Assembly: GCA_003049485.1 (NCBI GenBank)
Contig: PYST01000069.1
Span: 1 to 64,000 of the forward strand
Direction of reading: 5' to 3'
DNA from: Ophioceras dolichostomum
Taxonomy: Eukaryota > Ascomycota > Sordariomycetes > Magnaporthales > Ophioceraceae
Length of the DNA stretch: 64,000 bases
Part shown: in pieces, positions 1 through 10,371 of the stretch
Layout: the number at the start of each line of letters is the position of its first letter
Numbering within the stretch: the first letter of the stretch is position 1
Translations under genes and position numbers: made by a program
Notes under the pieces: generated by a model
The model's input: only the letters and a program-made list of their open reading frames with translations
Told to the model about the DNA's origin: nothing
The model's database searches: none

Positions 1-1140
1 CCCTGGCGGGAAAGCACAAGTGCCAGGTTGTTCATGCTGGTGAGCGTATCGGGATGCTCGTCGCCCAGCACCTTCTTACTCAGCTCCAGTGCCTGCCGGT
101 GCATCGTCTCGGCCTCGGCGTGCTTCCCCTGATCGGAAAGTACAAGTGCCAGGTTGTTCATGCTGGTGAGTGTAAAGGGATGCTCGTCGCCCAGCACCTT
201 CTTACTCAGCTCCAGCGCCTGCCGGTGCATCGTCTCGGCCTCGGCGTGCTTCCCCTGATCAGAAAGCACAAGTGCCAGGTTGTTCATGCTGGTGAGCGTA
301 TTGGGATGCTCGTCGCCCAGCACCTTCTTACTCGGCTCCAACTTCTGCCGGTGCATCGTCTCGGCCTCGGCGTACTTCCCCTGGCGGGAAAGCACAAGTG
401 CCAGGTTGTTCATGCTGGTGAGCGTATCGGGATGCTCGTCGCCCAGCACCTTCTTACTCAGCTCCAGCGCCTGCTGGTGCATCATCTCGGCCTCGGCGTA
501 CTTCCCCTGGTCGGAAAGCACAAGTGCCAGGTTGTTCATGCTGATGAGCGTGTTGGGATGCTCGTCGCCCAGCACCTTCTTACTCAGCTCCAGCGCCTGC
601 TGGTGCATCATCTCGGCCTCGGCGTGCTTCCCCTGGCGGGAAAGCACAAGTGCCAGGTTGTTCATGCTGGTGAGCGTATCGGGATGCTCGTCGCCCAGCA
701 CCTTTTTACTCAGCTCCAACTTCTGCCGGTGCATCGTCTTGGCCTCGGCGTGCTTCCCCTGGTCGGAAAGTACAAGTGCCAGGTTGTTCATGCTGGTGAG
801 CGTATTGGGATGCTCGTCGCCCAGCACCTTCTTACTCAGCTCCAGCGCCTGCCGGTGCATCATCTCGGCCTCGGCGTACTTCCCCTGGTCGGAAAGCACA
901 AGTGCCAGGTTGTTCATGCTGATGAGCGTGTTGGGATGCTCGTCGCCCAGCACCTTCTTACTCAGCTCCAGCGCCTGCTGGTGCATCATCTCGGCCTCGG
1001 CGTGCTTCCCCTGGCGGGAAAGCACAAGTGCCAGGTTGTTCATGCTGGTGAGCGTATCGGGATGCTCGTCGCCCAGCACCTTCTTACTCAGCTCCAGCGC
1101 CTGCTGGTGCATCGTCTCGGCTTCGGCATATTTCCCAAGG
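1..1140 (-). repeat. Tandem array of at least nine 126-bp (42-aa) TPR-coding repeats
   Basis: Nine consecutive 126-bp units lie inside the NLR-like gene, spaced exactly 126 bp apart, and the array continues past the left edge. Consensus fragments are AEAETMHRQALELSKKV, LGDEHPDTLTSMNNLALVLS and RQGK. Translating each unit shows that almost all amino-acid changes fall at a few positions of the 42 (counting the Y/H as 1): 1 (Y/H), 5 (E/K), 6 (T/M), 9 (R/Q), 11 (A/K), 14 (L/P), 25 (D/N/F), 28 (T/I) and 39 (R/D). Such near identity indicates recent duplication or concerted evolution. Confidence 0.95.
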
Positions 1141-3679
1141 ATGGCGTTGCTTCTGCCGACAATGGAAAGAAGATAAGAAGTAGCCATTTCGTCGGTACAT
1201 GCTTGTTGAGATTCCAAAGCGATCTGTGCATGTGGCAGGTATCTCAACCATATGTCTCGATTCTCGTGCTTTGGAAAGGGAACCACGACGGCAAGTCGTT
1301 GTATCACTTCTGTGATGCCCTCTACCCATTCCTCCTCTCTTTCTACCCAATTTCGCATGGCTAATCGAACGAGCCGGTGGAGATCGAACGAATCTCCTCT
1401 TTCTCGTTGAGTGATGAAAGCATATGCTTTGAGCTTGCCAAGAGCGTTGTCTGCATCAAGCTCGTCTGCAGCAGGGAGCAAAGCTCTGAAGATATCCTTC
1501 TCAGTGAGAAAGCATATGAATCGCAGATATTTCGCAGCCAAAGGATAGTTCTTTTGAATATGCTTGAACGAAACCAACCAGGTGGTAGCGACCGGGTTTT
1601 GGGTGGCGTCGTAGCGTCCTTGATCTTCGAACCCATCGCTGAGGAGCTTGATTAGTTTCTGGTCGCTCTCTCGGCAGTGCCGCAAGTATATTGTAGTTGT
1701 CACTTTATTCATAGCCATATATGCAGCTGCCTGCTTAACAGCCAAGGGCAAGAAGCATAGGAACTCGAGCAGACTCGTCATGTCGTCACAATTCCCTTGC
1801 AAACTTTTGTCCTGCAAGCAAGCTTGCAGCATCTTGACGGCTTCGTCTTGATCCATCTCGGGCACCTCGATTCTAGTTCCGGGCTGGGTCAGATTCACGG
1901 CAACCTGGTGGTTCCGTGTGGTAAACAAGATCGATCCCTTTCTGCTGGATGGAAAATGATCGCATAAGCGAACATGGCCAAAAAGCAGTTTGTCATCATC
2001 GGCGTTATCGATAATCAAATGCCAGCTGCCCGCATCCTCTCGGTCAAGGGCTGCCTTTACGAGGTGCTTAACATCCGCGTTGTCCTCGTCGATTCCCTGA
2101 ACGCCCAGCTTCTGCCCGATCTGGCGGTATGCATTCTCAAAGGTGGTGGCATCTACAGCGGGAACCCAGAAGACCGAGCAGGTTTGGTGCCTCTCGCGGA
2201 GTCGAAACGCAGCTTCGAGCGCAATCTGGGTTTTTCCAATTCCCCCGAGGCCCTCAAGCACGACGCGCTGACAAGCATCTTTGTCGGCGCTCGGGGGGAT
2301 GATGTCGAGAAGCCGGTCCAGGATTTTACTTCGACCCTTAAAATCGCGATTGCGGTTGAACGGCATAATCCAGAGGCAAGTGTGGGCTACTGTCGAATGC
2401 GGTGTAAGACAAGTTAGAATAGCCAGATAGATTATCAATACTTCAGCTGTCAAAGACAGGAAGCAACTACATTGGCTGAATAATTACCAAGGCTGGTGCA
2501 TAAGAAAACAGCAAAACTAACCATGATAGACAGCCTCATTATCCTCTGGAACGGGCAAACGGGCTACGAACGCCTTGGCGAAGGCCGCCGCCGTCGCCGC
2601 AGCGTATCGCTGACAGTTCTTGGACTTGTGGCTGTCCGCGTAGTCGCAAACTCCCTTGATGACCACGCACGGCCAGATGCCCCACGGCCCGGTGCCCTCC
2701 TGCTCAAACGCAATGATATTAAGCGATTTGGCGTACATGTCGCGATTGACACCATTTCGTTCGATCGAGTTGTAAGTGCCGATGATGCCCAGGTGGAACT
2801 GGGGCAACCGATCAGCCCCGGGCCCCAGGCGTTCGCGAGGTATCTTCTTCTTGGGGTCGCAGTTCTTGCAGTCCGACTCCCCGGAAGGGTGAACGTACGA
2901 TGCCTCGAACACAAAGTCCTGAGCGACGTCGGGAACATGCGCCTGGAGATCCTCAACTTTCTGAAGCTCCTTCAGGTTCGCCATCATCTGATCTCTGACT
3001 TCTTTCGCCACGCGGAGGCGACCGAGTGCCGCGAGGATACCAGTGAGCTCTTCGTTGGGCCTCCCTTGAACCTCCATGACTGACTCCTTGCGCTGAAACC
3101 CTGAGGCGGTGTCCCGGCCGTAGTCGAGCTCGATGATGGCCTGGCTGACGATGACGTCGCCCAGTAAGGTTTCTGCCTCCCGTCCCCTATAGTCGGGAGG
3201 ACGAAACGGGACGCCGCCGCATACGCCGACGACGAGGGCCCACTGAATCCTGGGGAACAACTTCTTGATCAGCCCTGTTGCATTGGCCGCTCGCTTTCCG
3301 CCCGCCCCTGCTAGCTGGACGACGACCACGTTGTGGATCCCGAAGTCGCCGGTCTCATATTGAATGTCCCGGTCGTGGGGGTCTTTGAATTTATCTAAGT
3401 CCCTGCGGCCGAGGAGGGCTTCCACGGCGTCGAACTCCAGTGGGAGGGCGCACAGTATGGCGATATTAAAGTCTTTTCGCGAAGACGGGACCGGGGCTAC
3501 GGCCTCGGGGACTGTGGGCCAAGATAAATATGTCAGATCCAAAGGAACGAGGGAACTCCGCGGTTAGAATTTGGGAAGAAGTAATGAACCAGAAGCTTAG
3601 TGGACCCTTGAATTTCTCGCCACGCTGACACTGCTAAATGCGACTCACCTGGGGGGTTGGAAGAGCTTAAGGACATCAT
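1..3679 (-). CDS. NLR-like protein: PNP_UDP - NB-ARC - TPR array (partial, C-terminus beyond left edge)
   Basis: Predicted STAND/NLR-type ATPase of the fungal self/non-self recognition class. Exons 3679-3649, 3511-2522 and 2389 to the edge; GT-AG introns with CTGAC/CTAAC branch sites keep one frame over 1136+ codons. The start is the ATG pair at 3679, encoding MMSLSSSNPP before the first intron. Residues about 25-330 form a nucleoside-phosphorylase-like domain (IAILCALPLEFDAVEALL near the start, FEQEG and GVCDYADSHK near the end; the usual FEMEG motif has Q for M). NB-ARC follows: P-loop GLGGIGKT near residue 387, Walker B LIIDNADD near 463, FTTRN sensor, a GLPL-like FLPLAVKQAA near 550, and an MHD-like DLHRLVRLA near 675. 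From about residue 757, at least nine 42-residue kinesin-light-chain-type TPRs run off the window. Known for the family: PNP is a common N-terminal domain of fungal NLRs. Inferred: ligand-triggered oligomerisation and a conflict or cell-death role. The architecture is certain; the biological role is not. Confidence 0.9.
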
Positions 3680-4828
3680 GGTGATCTATTATTTCTTCAA
3701 TACCAATAGTTGCACAACCCGGAAAGAAATATGGCAGAAAGATCCGAGTAGAGGGAAGGAAGTCGATACTTCAAGCTGATTGATGGCTTGGAGGCAACCG
3801 GTGGAGAGAGATGATGATGATTATGATAATTATGAGAGCAGTTGAAACTCTTTGCTGCTCTTTGCTGAATACTTGGCATACGGTTGGATAATACATTCCC
3901 CTGCAGCGTATACTAAAGGGAAGAAGAAAGGAATAAGAGTGAGGGGGATGACACAAACCCTGAAAATGCGAGCCTGAAAGCCATCCCTTAAAGGCCTCGG
4001 AGCCTTCCCTCGAAGCAAAAAGGTCGGGTTTCATAGCTAGACTTTATGCAGCTTGTTCTCGCATACCCGACGCAATGTATGGTTATCAATTGGCCGAGTG
4101 CCTCCAGATGAACATGTATGGCGTCCTTGGAGGGGGGCGGAGTGCATATTGGGTGGTCAGCTTGCTGATTTGCGCAAAGGGCCTGTCCGGGAAGGCTCTC
4201 AAAATGCAGTCCGAGATCAAAGAAATGAGGCGGGCAAAATGATCAGCATGTAGAAAAAATATTGAACTTAGATACGTGCTAAAGAAACATTATCTCCCAT
4301 ATATCACTGCATCCTATCCAAGTCCTCCTGTTTTCCATTGTTCTTTCTTGGTGATGATTGATGGTATGAATCCTGCAGCAGCTGAGGCCGGGAAAGGGGG
4401 GCTGTCTTGGCACGGGCGCCCGACAGATATGAGTAGGACGAGAGCGCCGCGCGTGAGCCAATGATAAATGGTGTGGATTGTGTTGACTGCTGAGCACCAA
4501 TTGTCAGAGTTGGTGAATGCAGAGCCTTGGGTGACTGAGAGGCTCTTGCCAAGTCACAACATCAGATCATGCTCCTCTTTTCCAATTTGTATATAGTCCC
4601 CTATTTCTTTCTTACATGTACTGATGTACTGCTCGGGTAGGTGACCGGAAACGTATGTGTCTACCTAGGTCGGTACCTACTCTTCTATGTGGACGGGTAT
4701 GCCCCTTTCCACATCCAGTTCCTCACCTCTCAACGGCCCCTTCTTGCACTCCGACCTCCTCGTGGAACATATCCTTTCAAAATACCCCTATCTACCCTAC
4801 CTGGGTACCTAGCACCTCCCTGCTTCAA
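3680..4828. other. Intergenic: upstream of the NLR-like gene, downstream of the TIR-like gene
   Basis: No convincing gene is seen. It holds the promoter of the NLR-like gene and the 3' region of the next gene, both read leftwards. There is a short AT-rich GATGATTATGATAATTATGAG stretch near 3811-3835, and two copies of the CTACCTAGGT/GGTACCTA motif occur near 4661-4680 and 4796-4811. Confidence 0.6.
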
Positions 4829-7800
4829 CTAGAGGTATCCGAGCAGCTTGCTCTGCCGCTCCAAAAACATCACATTGTGTCTATCCTCCTCGTACGACAG
4901 CAGCTTATCCTTCATCTCGATGGACCGGTGTGGCGCCTCGCAAAGCCATCCTTGTACATCCTCCTTCCCCAAACTCGCTTGACGTTGTTCCAGTTTTTCT
5001 CTTCCTCCTTCCTCTTTTCCCATTATTCCCTCCTCTTCCTCTTGTTCCTTTCCTTTCCCTTTACTTTCGCTTGCATGCCTATCACGATAGCCATCATTTC
5101 CCTCGACCTTCACACCCCCCTCCTCGTCGTCATCGTCATCGTCGTCAGCGTTCTTATCGTCGTACTCATACCAAAGATGCAGCCCAAACCTATCCCTCAG
5201 CGTCTGCGCCATGAGCGCCTCGACGCAGCACCAAGCGCGGTCGTAATACTGGTCGTCGACGATGCTGATGACGGCATCGCACTGCGCCACGATCATGGGC
5301 AGCGCGGCCACGCCTTTTGCTGGATCGTCCTGGTCGACGCACGCGAAGTCCATCCAGATCCCCACCTTGGACGGCTCGACGGGCTGCGCTTGGCGGCGAT
5401 AGCGTTGATCTTGGAGGAAACCTGTCACGGCGTCGATCATGCGCAGGTACTGCGTGCGGTTGGCGTCGTCGGGCGATGTGGCACCGGGCTCCTTGTTGAT
5501 CCAGCGGTAGGAGAAGAAGATGATAAACAGAGGTGGCGGCGGCAGCGCGGTCCGTGTCTCTCTAGTGGGAAATCCAGGCCCTTCCTCCCCTAGTGGCACT
5601 TCCCTCACGTGGTGTTCTTCCACGGAGTAGTCGCGCGCTAAGCCGTCGCTGGAACGCGGAAGCCTACCGAACGCCTTGAAGATCTCCCACGGGATGTACT
5701 TGAGCGGGTCGAACGTGGCCTTCTTCTGTTGGTCTGCTGCAAGCGCGTGGGCGTAGGATGCCCTCAAACTCCGCAGCAAGATGGGGCGTCGCCTTTCGGC
5801 GAGGCCTTCATCGTCACCCCAGTGGCTGTCGAGCACAGGCCGCATGTGCTCCTGGAGTATCTCCCGATAGCCCTTCCGCAAGTGCGCCTCTTCTAAGCGG
5901 CGAGCGATCCTCGCCTCAGCATTTCGTCTCATCCCCTCCAGGATGATGGTCTGCATGGCAGAGTCGCCGTTGAACACGGCGTAGTCCAGCGCCGTATACC
6001 CTTGTCTGTCCGTGTTGTCCATATCCGCACCGGCTTCGACCAGCTCTGCGATATAAGCGCGGTGCTCGTCTGAGTGCTCACGCGCCAATGCGGCGGCCGG
6101 AGGCGACTCGTTCCGGATGTTGAACTGGCTTAAGGCCTCCTTGCGCCGTCCGGCGAGGAGCAAGGCCCTTCCGTAGAAGAAGCGCGACAATGCGGCCACT
6201 GAAGGATCTAGAAGCCTCACGGCCAGTTGCAAGGATTCGAGTGAGGCGTTGATCGCAAGCTCGGAGTTGCCCTGGGCCTGGTGGCACAAAGAGAGGTGAG
6301 ATAGGCTCATGCACTCTGACCCCCCGAGAACGGGATCCAGCGGGGGAGCAGGCATGGACTGGGGGTCGCGACGTGTGGTCTGTCTGAAACGGCGCGTCAG
6401 CTCTACGCTCTGCGTTAGAGTGCTGATGGCCTTGTTCAGGAGGACGTCGCGTTGTTCTACGGCGTCGCCGCCTTCTGCAGTCATGCTCTGAGCCATCTTG
6501 TAATACAGCATGCCTAGATGGGCTACAGCCCTGCAGGTCTCCCGGGGTAGCCCGAACTGCTTTGAGGTGTCGTGATATTCCTGGAAAGAGCGCTCTGCAT
6601 CGACGAGACGGCCCACCTGCCGGTACAAAACGCCAAGCTCGCCAACGTACGGGACTCGCAGCTCGCTTGGGGGCAACTCTGTCGTGATTCTCTCGAGCAG
6701 GTCTCTTGCCGTCCTGTAGCGACCCAGGCGACGGTTGATAAAGCCAAGGCGGCCGAGGGTGATGCTCCGGTAGCGTGCGAACCTATCGCTAGGTTCCACA
6801 AGAGGGAGGGCGGCGGCGGCGGCACGTAGTGCATATTCCCACTCTGATCTGAAAAAGTGGCGGTCGACGGTCCGTATAGACCTCTCCCACCCGCGAACTA
6901 TCCCGACGTCTTTTAAGAGCCGCGATAGGGTCACAACGGGGCCTAGATCCTGAACGCTCTGTGTGAGCGTCAGTCCGCGAACTGGGCCAAGCATGCCGGG
7001 TTCGTTGATGAGCCCACGCCGTGAGTCGAAGAGGCACAGAACAGCATGCAGAGCGTCGGGTGCCACCTCCAACCGGTGGAAGCTCCCCGCCGAAATGGCG
7101 AAGCTCTTGCCACTATTGAAGAGCGCTACTCTGTCGTGGGTGGATGAGAATGGGGGCTTCAATGTTGCACGAAAGGTCCTCCCCGTCCTAGTAAAAGTAG
7201 ACGGTCCCAGGTGCGAAATATCAAGTGTCTCGTAGGTGCTACCGCAGTCTTTTTCGTCGTTCTCCGCGTCATGGCTGCCTCCTCTGCCAGTCCGTGTAGG
7301 TTCGTACGACTCAAAGATCGAGCCCTCACATACTCCCGCCGCCACATCCAAGGCTGAGACTGGCACGACCTCGTAAATATGAGTCCTGACTTCCCCCGCC
7401 AGGACCCAGCTCTGCATGTACGTCTGGTGCGAGCGGATGGTGAAGTCTGTGTTGCCGCGTACGAAGTCCGGCTCCCAGACATGGAGACTGAGGAGCTGGC
7501 CGATGTCACCAGCTGCGGTGAGGGTGCGGTAAATTGGAACCGAGAAGAAACCCTGAGCGTCGCGAGAAACGCTGAACTTCGGGCCCAGATCGGCATCGAC
7601 ATCTGAGGGTGAGTCTGTGTTGGTCCTGAGCGCGTCCCAAATGAGATACCAGCAATCATCTAGATCATATTCTCTGGACGGCTTCCCTTGCCGCGCTGTT
7701 TCAAGGAGGGACGCGACGGCAACGGCAACGCCAATCACCAGCTTGACAACCTTGTGATGTGGCGGCAGGAGCCCCGTGAGGGAGTTTGTCCTCAGTAGTA

Positions 7801-8002
7801 ATTTGGGATCGAAAATTGTGATGCCATTGAGAGCATTCCGCAGATCGACGAGGCTGTAATTGGGGTTCCTTCCTTCGTTCCAATAGGCCTTCGATACCCA
7901 TTGCGAGGCTTCTCGATGAATTGTGTCGGATGCTCCGGTGGCTGTCACGACGCCCTGCAGTGCCCGCGTCAGGCTGGTAAACGGAATTTTGATGGGTTCC
8001 AT
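4829..8002 (-). CDS. Large TPR/ankyrin protein with C-terminal TIR-like domain
   Basis: Single-exon gene of 1057 codons if the first in-frame ATG (8002) is used. The frame is open about 35 codons further upstream without an ATG, so a short 5' exon is possible. The N-terminal 400 residues match nothing I recognise. Residues about 400-620 are TPR-like (for example LGRLGFINRRLGRYRTARDL and ELGVLYRQVGRLVDAERSFQ). About 650-690 is an ankyrin repeat (GADMDNTDRQGYTALDYAVF). From about 825 comes a TIR-like fold: FFSYRW, then GIWMDFACVDQDDP, LPMIVAQCDAVISIVDD, and RAWCCVEALM near 920, whose Glu lies where TIR NADases carry their catalytic Glu (W-C-x-x-E). A highly charged insert with seven Asp, then E/K/G-rich sequence (about 955-1010), precedes the conserved end EDRHNVMFLERQ. 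NAD hydrolysis or signalling is inference from motif resemblance only. It is co-oriented with the adjacent NLR-like gene, about 1.15 kb apart. Domain-level call is good, function unknown. Confidence 0.8.
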   Translation of the reverse strand: MEPIKIPFTSLTRALQGVVTATGASDTIHREASQWVSKAYWNEGRNPNYSLVDLRNALNGITIFDPKLLLRTNSLTGLLPPHHKVVKLVIGVAVAVASLLETARQGKPSREYDLDDCWYLIWDALRTNTDSPSDVDADLGPKFSVSRDAQGFFSVPIYRTLTAAGDIGQLLSLHVWEPDFVRGNTDFTIRSHQTYMQSWVLAGEVRTHIYEVVPVSALDVAAGVCEGSIFESYEPTRTGRGGSHDAENDEKDCGSTYETLDISHLGPSTFTRTGRTFRATLKPPFSSTHDRVALFNSGKSFAISAGSFHRLEVAPDALHAVLCLFDSRRGLINEPGMLGPVRGLTLTQSVQDLGPVVTLSRLLKDVGIVRGWERSIRTVDRHFFRSEWEYALRAAAAALPLVEPSDRFARYRSITLGRLGFINRRLGRYRTARDLLERITTELPPSELRVPYVGELGVLYRQVGRLVDAERSFQEYHDTSKQFGLPRETCRAVAHLGMLYYKMAQSMTAEGGDAVEQRDVLLNKAISTLTQSVELTRRFRQTTRRDPQSMPAPPLDPVLGGSECMSLSHLSLCHQAQGNSELAINASLESLQLAVRLLDPSVAALSRFFYGRALLLAGRRKEALSQFNIRNESPPAAALAREHSDEHRAYIAELVEAGADMDNTDRQGYTALDYAVFNGDSAMQTIILEGMRRNAEARIARRLEEAHLRKGYREILQEHMRPVLDSHWGDDEGLAERRRPILLRSLRASYAHALAADQQKKATFDPLKYIPWEIFKAFGRLPRSSDGLARDYSVEEHHVREVPLGEEGPGFPTRETRTALPPPPLFIIFFSYRWINKEPGATSPDDANRTQYLRMIDAVTGFLQDQRYRRQAQPVEPSKVGIWMDFACVDQDDPAKGVAALPMIVAQCDAVISIVDDQYYDRAWCCVEALMAQTLRDRFGLHLWYEYDDKNADDDDDDDEEGGVKVEGNDGYRDRHASESKGKGKEQEEEEGIMGKEEGGREKLEQRQASLGKEDVQGWLCEAPHRSIEMKDKLLSYEEDRHNVMFLERQSKLLGYL

Positions 8003-8489
8003 GTCTTCGTCTTGTATCGTCTCGATCTCGGAGTTTGCTCCGTTTGTTTGGCAGAGGCAGCGGACGACGAAATTACTCCGCTCGCACAAGACTTGAGACT
8101 GACCGACCTCGCTCAAACGTATGTAGGTAAGTGGTAGGTGGGATATCTAAAATAGCTACCTCGAGGGCGTGGCAAGGCTTTGCGCAGCCTGACCGGACCG
8201 GATTTGGCGAATCAGGCAACACCGGCCCGGTTCGCCTGCCATGCTGATTCAATTCGAACGGATAACTGGAGGCGAAACGCGAAACAGGCATGCAATGTCC
8301 ATCGCCGGAGTTATATTCCAGCATGTGCTAGGTCGCCTGCTCATTCTAAGATAGGTAGAGATATTTATTCCCTAGGATCATTAGTATATGTACGAATGCT
8401 TTGCCTGCGAGTCCCCCGCACCCTTTCCATACGCGACCCCCGATTTCCCATCCACATCGGCCCTGGCTTCCTCTCTCGCCCGTCGTCTC
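8003..8489. other. Intergenic between TIR-like gene and CE12 esterase
   Basis: Presumed promoter of the leftward TIR-like gene plus the 3' region of the esterase. An in-frame ATG-less extension of the TIR-like frame occupies 8003-8116. TAGGTAGG-like fragments occur near 8120-8140 and 8353. Nothing else is recognised. Confidence 0.5.
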
Positions 8490-9558
8490 CTAGACCGGCA
8501 AGGTAGAGTTGGCCGAGATGCAAGCCCCCAAGAACGTGCCGGACATGGACGCCGTCGAGTTGACGACGTCCTGGCCGAGCTGGCTGGTGCCGCACTTGAG
8601 CCCGAACATGAAGCTACGGGACATGACGTCGGCCATGTACGGCGACGTGTGAGTGTGGTCGTTCGGGTAGCCTGCGTTTACGGTTGCGCTGCCCAGGTTC
8701 TTCATGGCCTGAGCCGCGTACGCTCCGTGTGGGACGTAGTACACTCCTTTGGCGGGACCACCCATCTGAGAGGCCGCGAGCCTGTTTTTGTAAGGAGGAA
8801 GCTGTTAGGCCTCTTCGTGTTCACAAGACTCTTCAACGAGAGTAGGGAGATGGAATATGCTTCGACTTACCAGGCGTACCAGTCGAACCGCCCCGGTCCC
8901 CAAGAGTAGGATCCCGACTCCCAAACGTTGTTCGGCGTCGCTGAAGATATCACGACTTTGGCGCCGGCGGCGAGGAACAAGCTAGTGGCATTCTTCAGAT
9001 ACGTGGGGTATGTTTGGACAGTCTCCTTGACGCCACTGTGATGTTGTTGCGGCCACGGTCAGTATCGTGGCCACTGCCCCTTTTCCCTCGGAGTCTGGTC
9101 CTAAACCCCTTGAATGAAAGCGGCCAACTTACTTGTAAGTCGTCTCACAGGTCTGGGAGCCCTCGCCGAAGCAAACGGATCTCCCTGCAGGTTCCAAGCA
9201 GTTAGTCCCACCCCGTGAAGGAGTCCTGGTTCAACCAATATCACGAACCATTGTCATTCGCCAATGACCCCCCGTCGTTGTGTCCAAACTCGATAACGAC
9301 CCAGTCTCCAGCCTTGACCGCCTTCGCGACGGCAGCAAAGCGGCCTTCCCTCGTGAAGCTCCGGGTGCTGCGGCCGCCTATGGCCGCGTTGGAGACGGCG
9401 TAAGTCGCGCCGTTGAAGCTGTACTTGGCGTACTCTCCCCAGCCCTGAATGTTGCCGCTGTTCCGCGCCATCGTGCTGTCACCGCACAGATGGATCGTCG
9501 TCGCCGCCATCGCGGAAGACGTGGCCGACAGGGACGAGAGGAGGGTTGAGGGCTTCAT
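8490..9558 (-). CDS. Rhamnogalacturonan acetylesterase (SGNH hydrolase, CE12)
   Basis: Secreted serine esterase that removes acetyl groups from the rhamnogalacturonan backbone of pectin. Exons 9558-9249, 9184-9133, 9035-8871 and 8781-8490 give 272 residues, the normal size for the family. The ATG at 9558 begins MKPSTLLSSLSATSSAMAA, a plausible signal peptide. SGNH blocks are intact: CGDSTM (nucleophile Ser), the block II Gly in NAAIGGRSTRSF, GHND (block III Asn), and the C-terminal Asp/His in YPNDHTHTSP. DNGRSVCFGEGSQTCET matches the Cys-containing loop of family members. The first donor is GTTCGT, less common than GTAAGT; the branch site CTAAC and acceptor are clear, and the family alignment fixes this junction. 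No linked cell-wall genes are nearby, so it appears to be a stand-alone plant-biomass enzyme. Confidence 0.9.
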
Positions 9559-10153
9559 ATTGGTTGGACTTCTGAGACCAAAGTCGAGGGGCAAACCGAG
9601 AAGAACAACAGGGAGGACGTAGAAAAGAAATAAGGAGAAGAGAGTCGCAATATAGGGGGTGTATACTGCAGAATCTCGCCCGAAGAAATATGTACAGAGA
9701 AGGCGATGCAAGTGCAATCTGGGAAAGAAAAACCAGGACAGGGAGGAGCAACAGGGGAATCACAAAGACGGCAAAGGAGCATTATCGAATCGAGAAGGGG
9801 GCCTTTATATATAGATGACGCTCCTAATAAGGCGCCATCGTATATTGAACCCACCTCTCGATATCACCTTCATCTGCAACGGGGAATTTTCCGCACACAT
9901 CGTGAAAGCGGCTGGCTCACTGGACAGTGCCGGTCCACGACGCTCTCCGTCGCGCCTCCTTGTGATCTACACACACTCTCTCTCTCTCGAATCGGGGGTA
10001 TCGGAGAATAAAACCCATCACCATTCCGTTTAGTCATGAGCAAGACTTTCAAAAGTCCAATCGAATGCAACCCGTCGATCTAGCATCGAGGCACGCGAAA
10101 GGAAGGAAAAGACAGTCCACAAAGGATAACTCGACTCCAAAACTCGCAGCGAA

Positions 10154-10200
10154 CCCCCCCCCCCCCCNNNNCCCCCCCCACACCCCCCCCCCCCCCCCCC
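10154..10200. repeat. Poly-C tract containing a 4-N assembly gap (10168-10171)
   Basis: A run of C residues is interrupted by four Ns at 10168-10171 and by a short A/CA break at 10180-10182. The true length is unknown; the Ns mark a sequencing or assembly stop in a homopolymer rather than biology. Confidence 0.95.
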
Positions 10201-10371
10201 AAAAGAGGGAGCCTTCTCATCCGAACGCCCATTTTTGGCGGCTGATCTCCAACCAATAACGGGAGGTAGGACCTGTAAACTCCCGGAATCGGGTGCAGGG
10301 AGGGGAAGGGGATGGAGAGGGGATTGAAAGGCTAAACTGACCACACAAGCCACGGGCAACTCGTCCTACAT

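Noticed and set aside
54..1364. Plus-strand 436-codon repeat ORF opposite the TPR array
   Set aside because: It is the antisense shadow of the TPR-coding repeats; the minus frame gives canonical TPR sequence continuous with NB-ARC.
4655..5593. 312-codon ORF on the plus strand across the 3' end of the TIR-like gene
   Set aside because: It lies opposite the TIR-like domain and acidic insert; its Pro/Leu/Val-rich content reflects that coding sequence and the spacer.
8003..8116. N-terminal extension of the TIR-like protein to 8116
   Set aside because: The extension begins at TTG and contains no ATG; the first in-frame ATG is at 8002.
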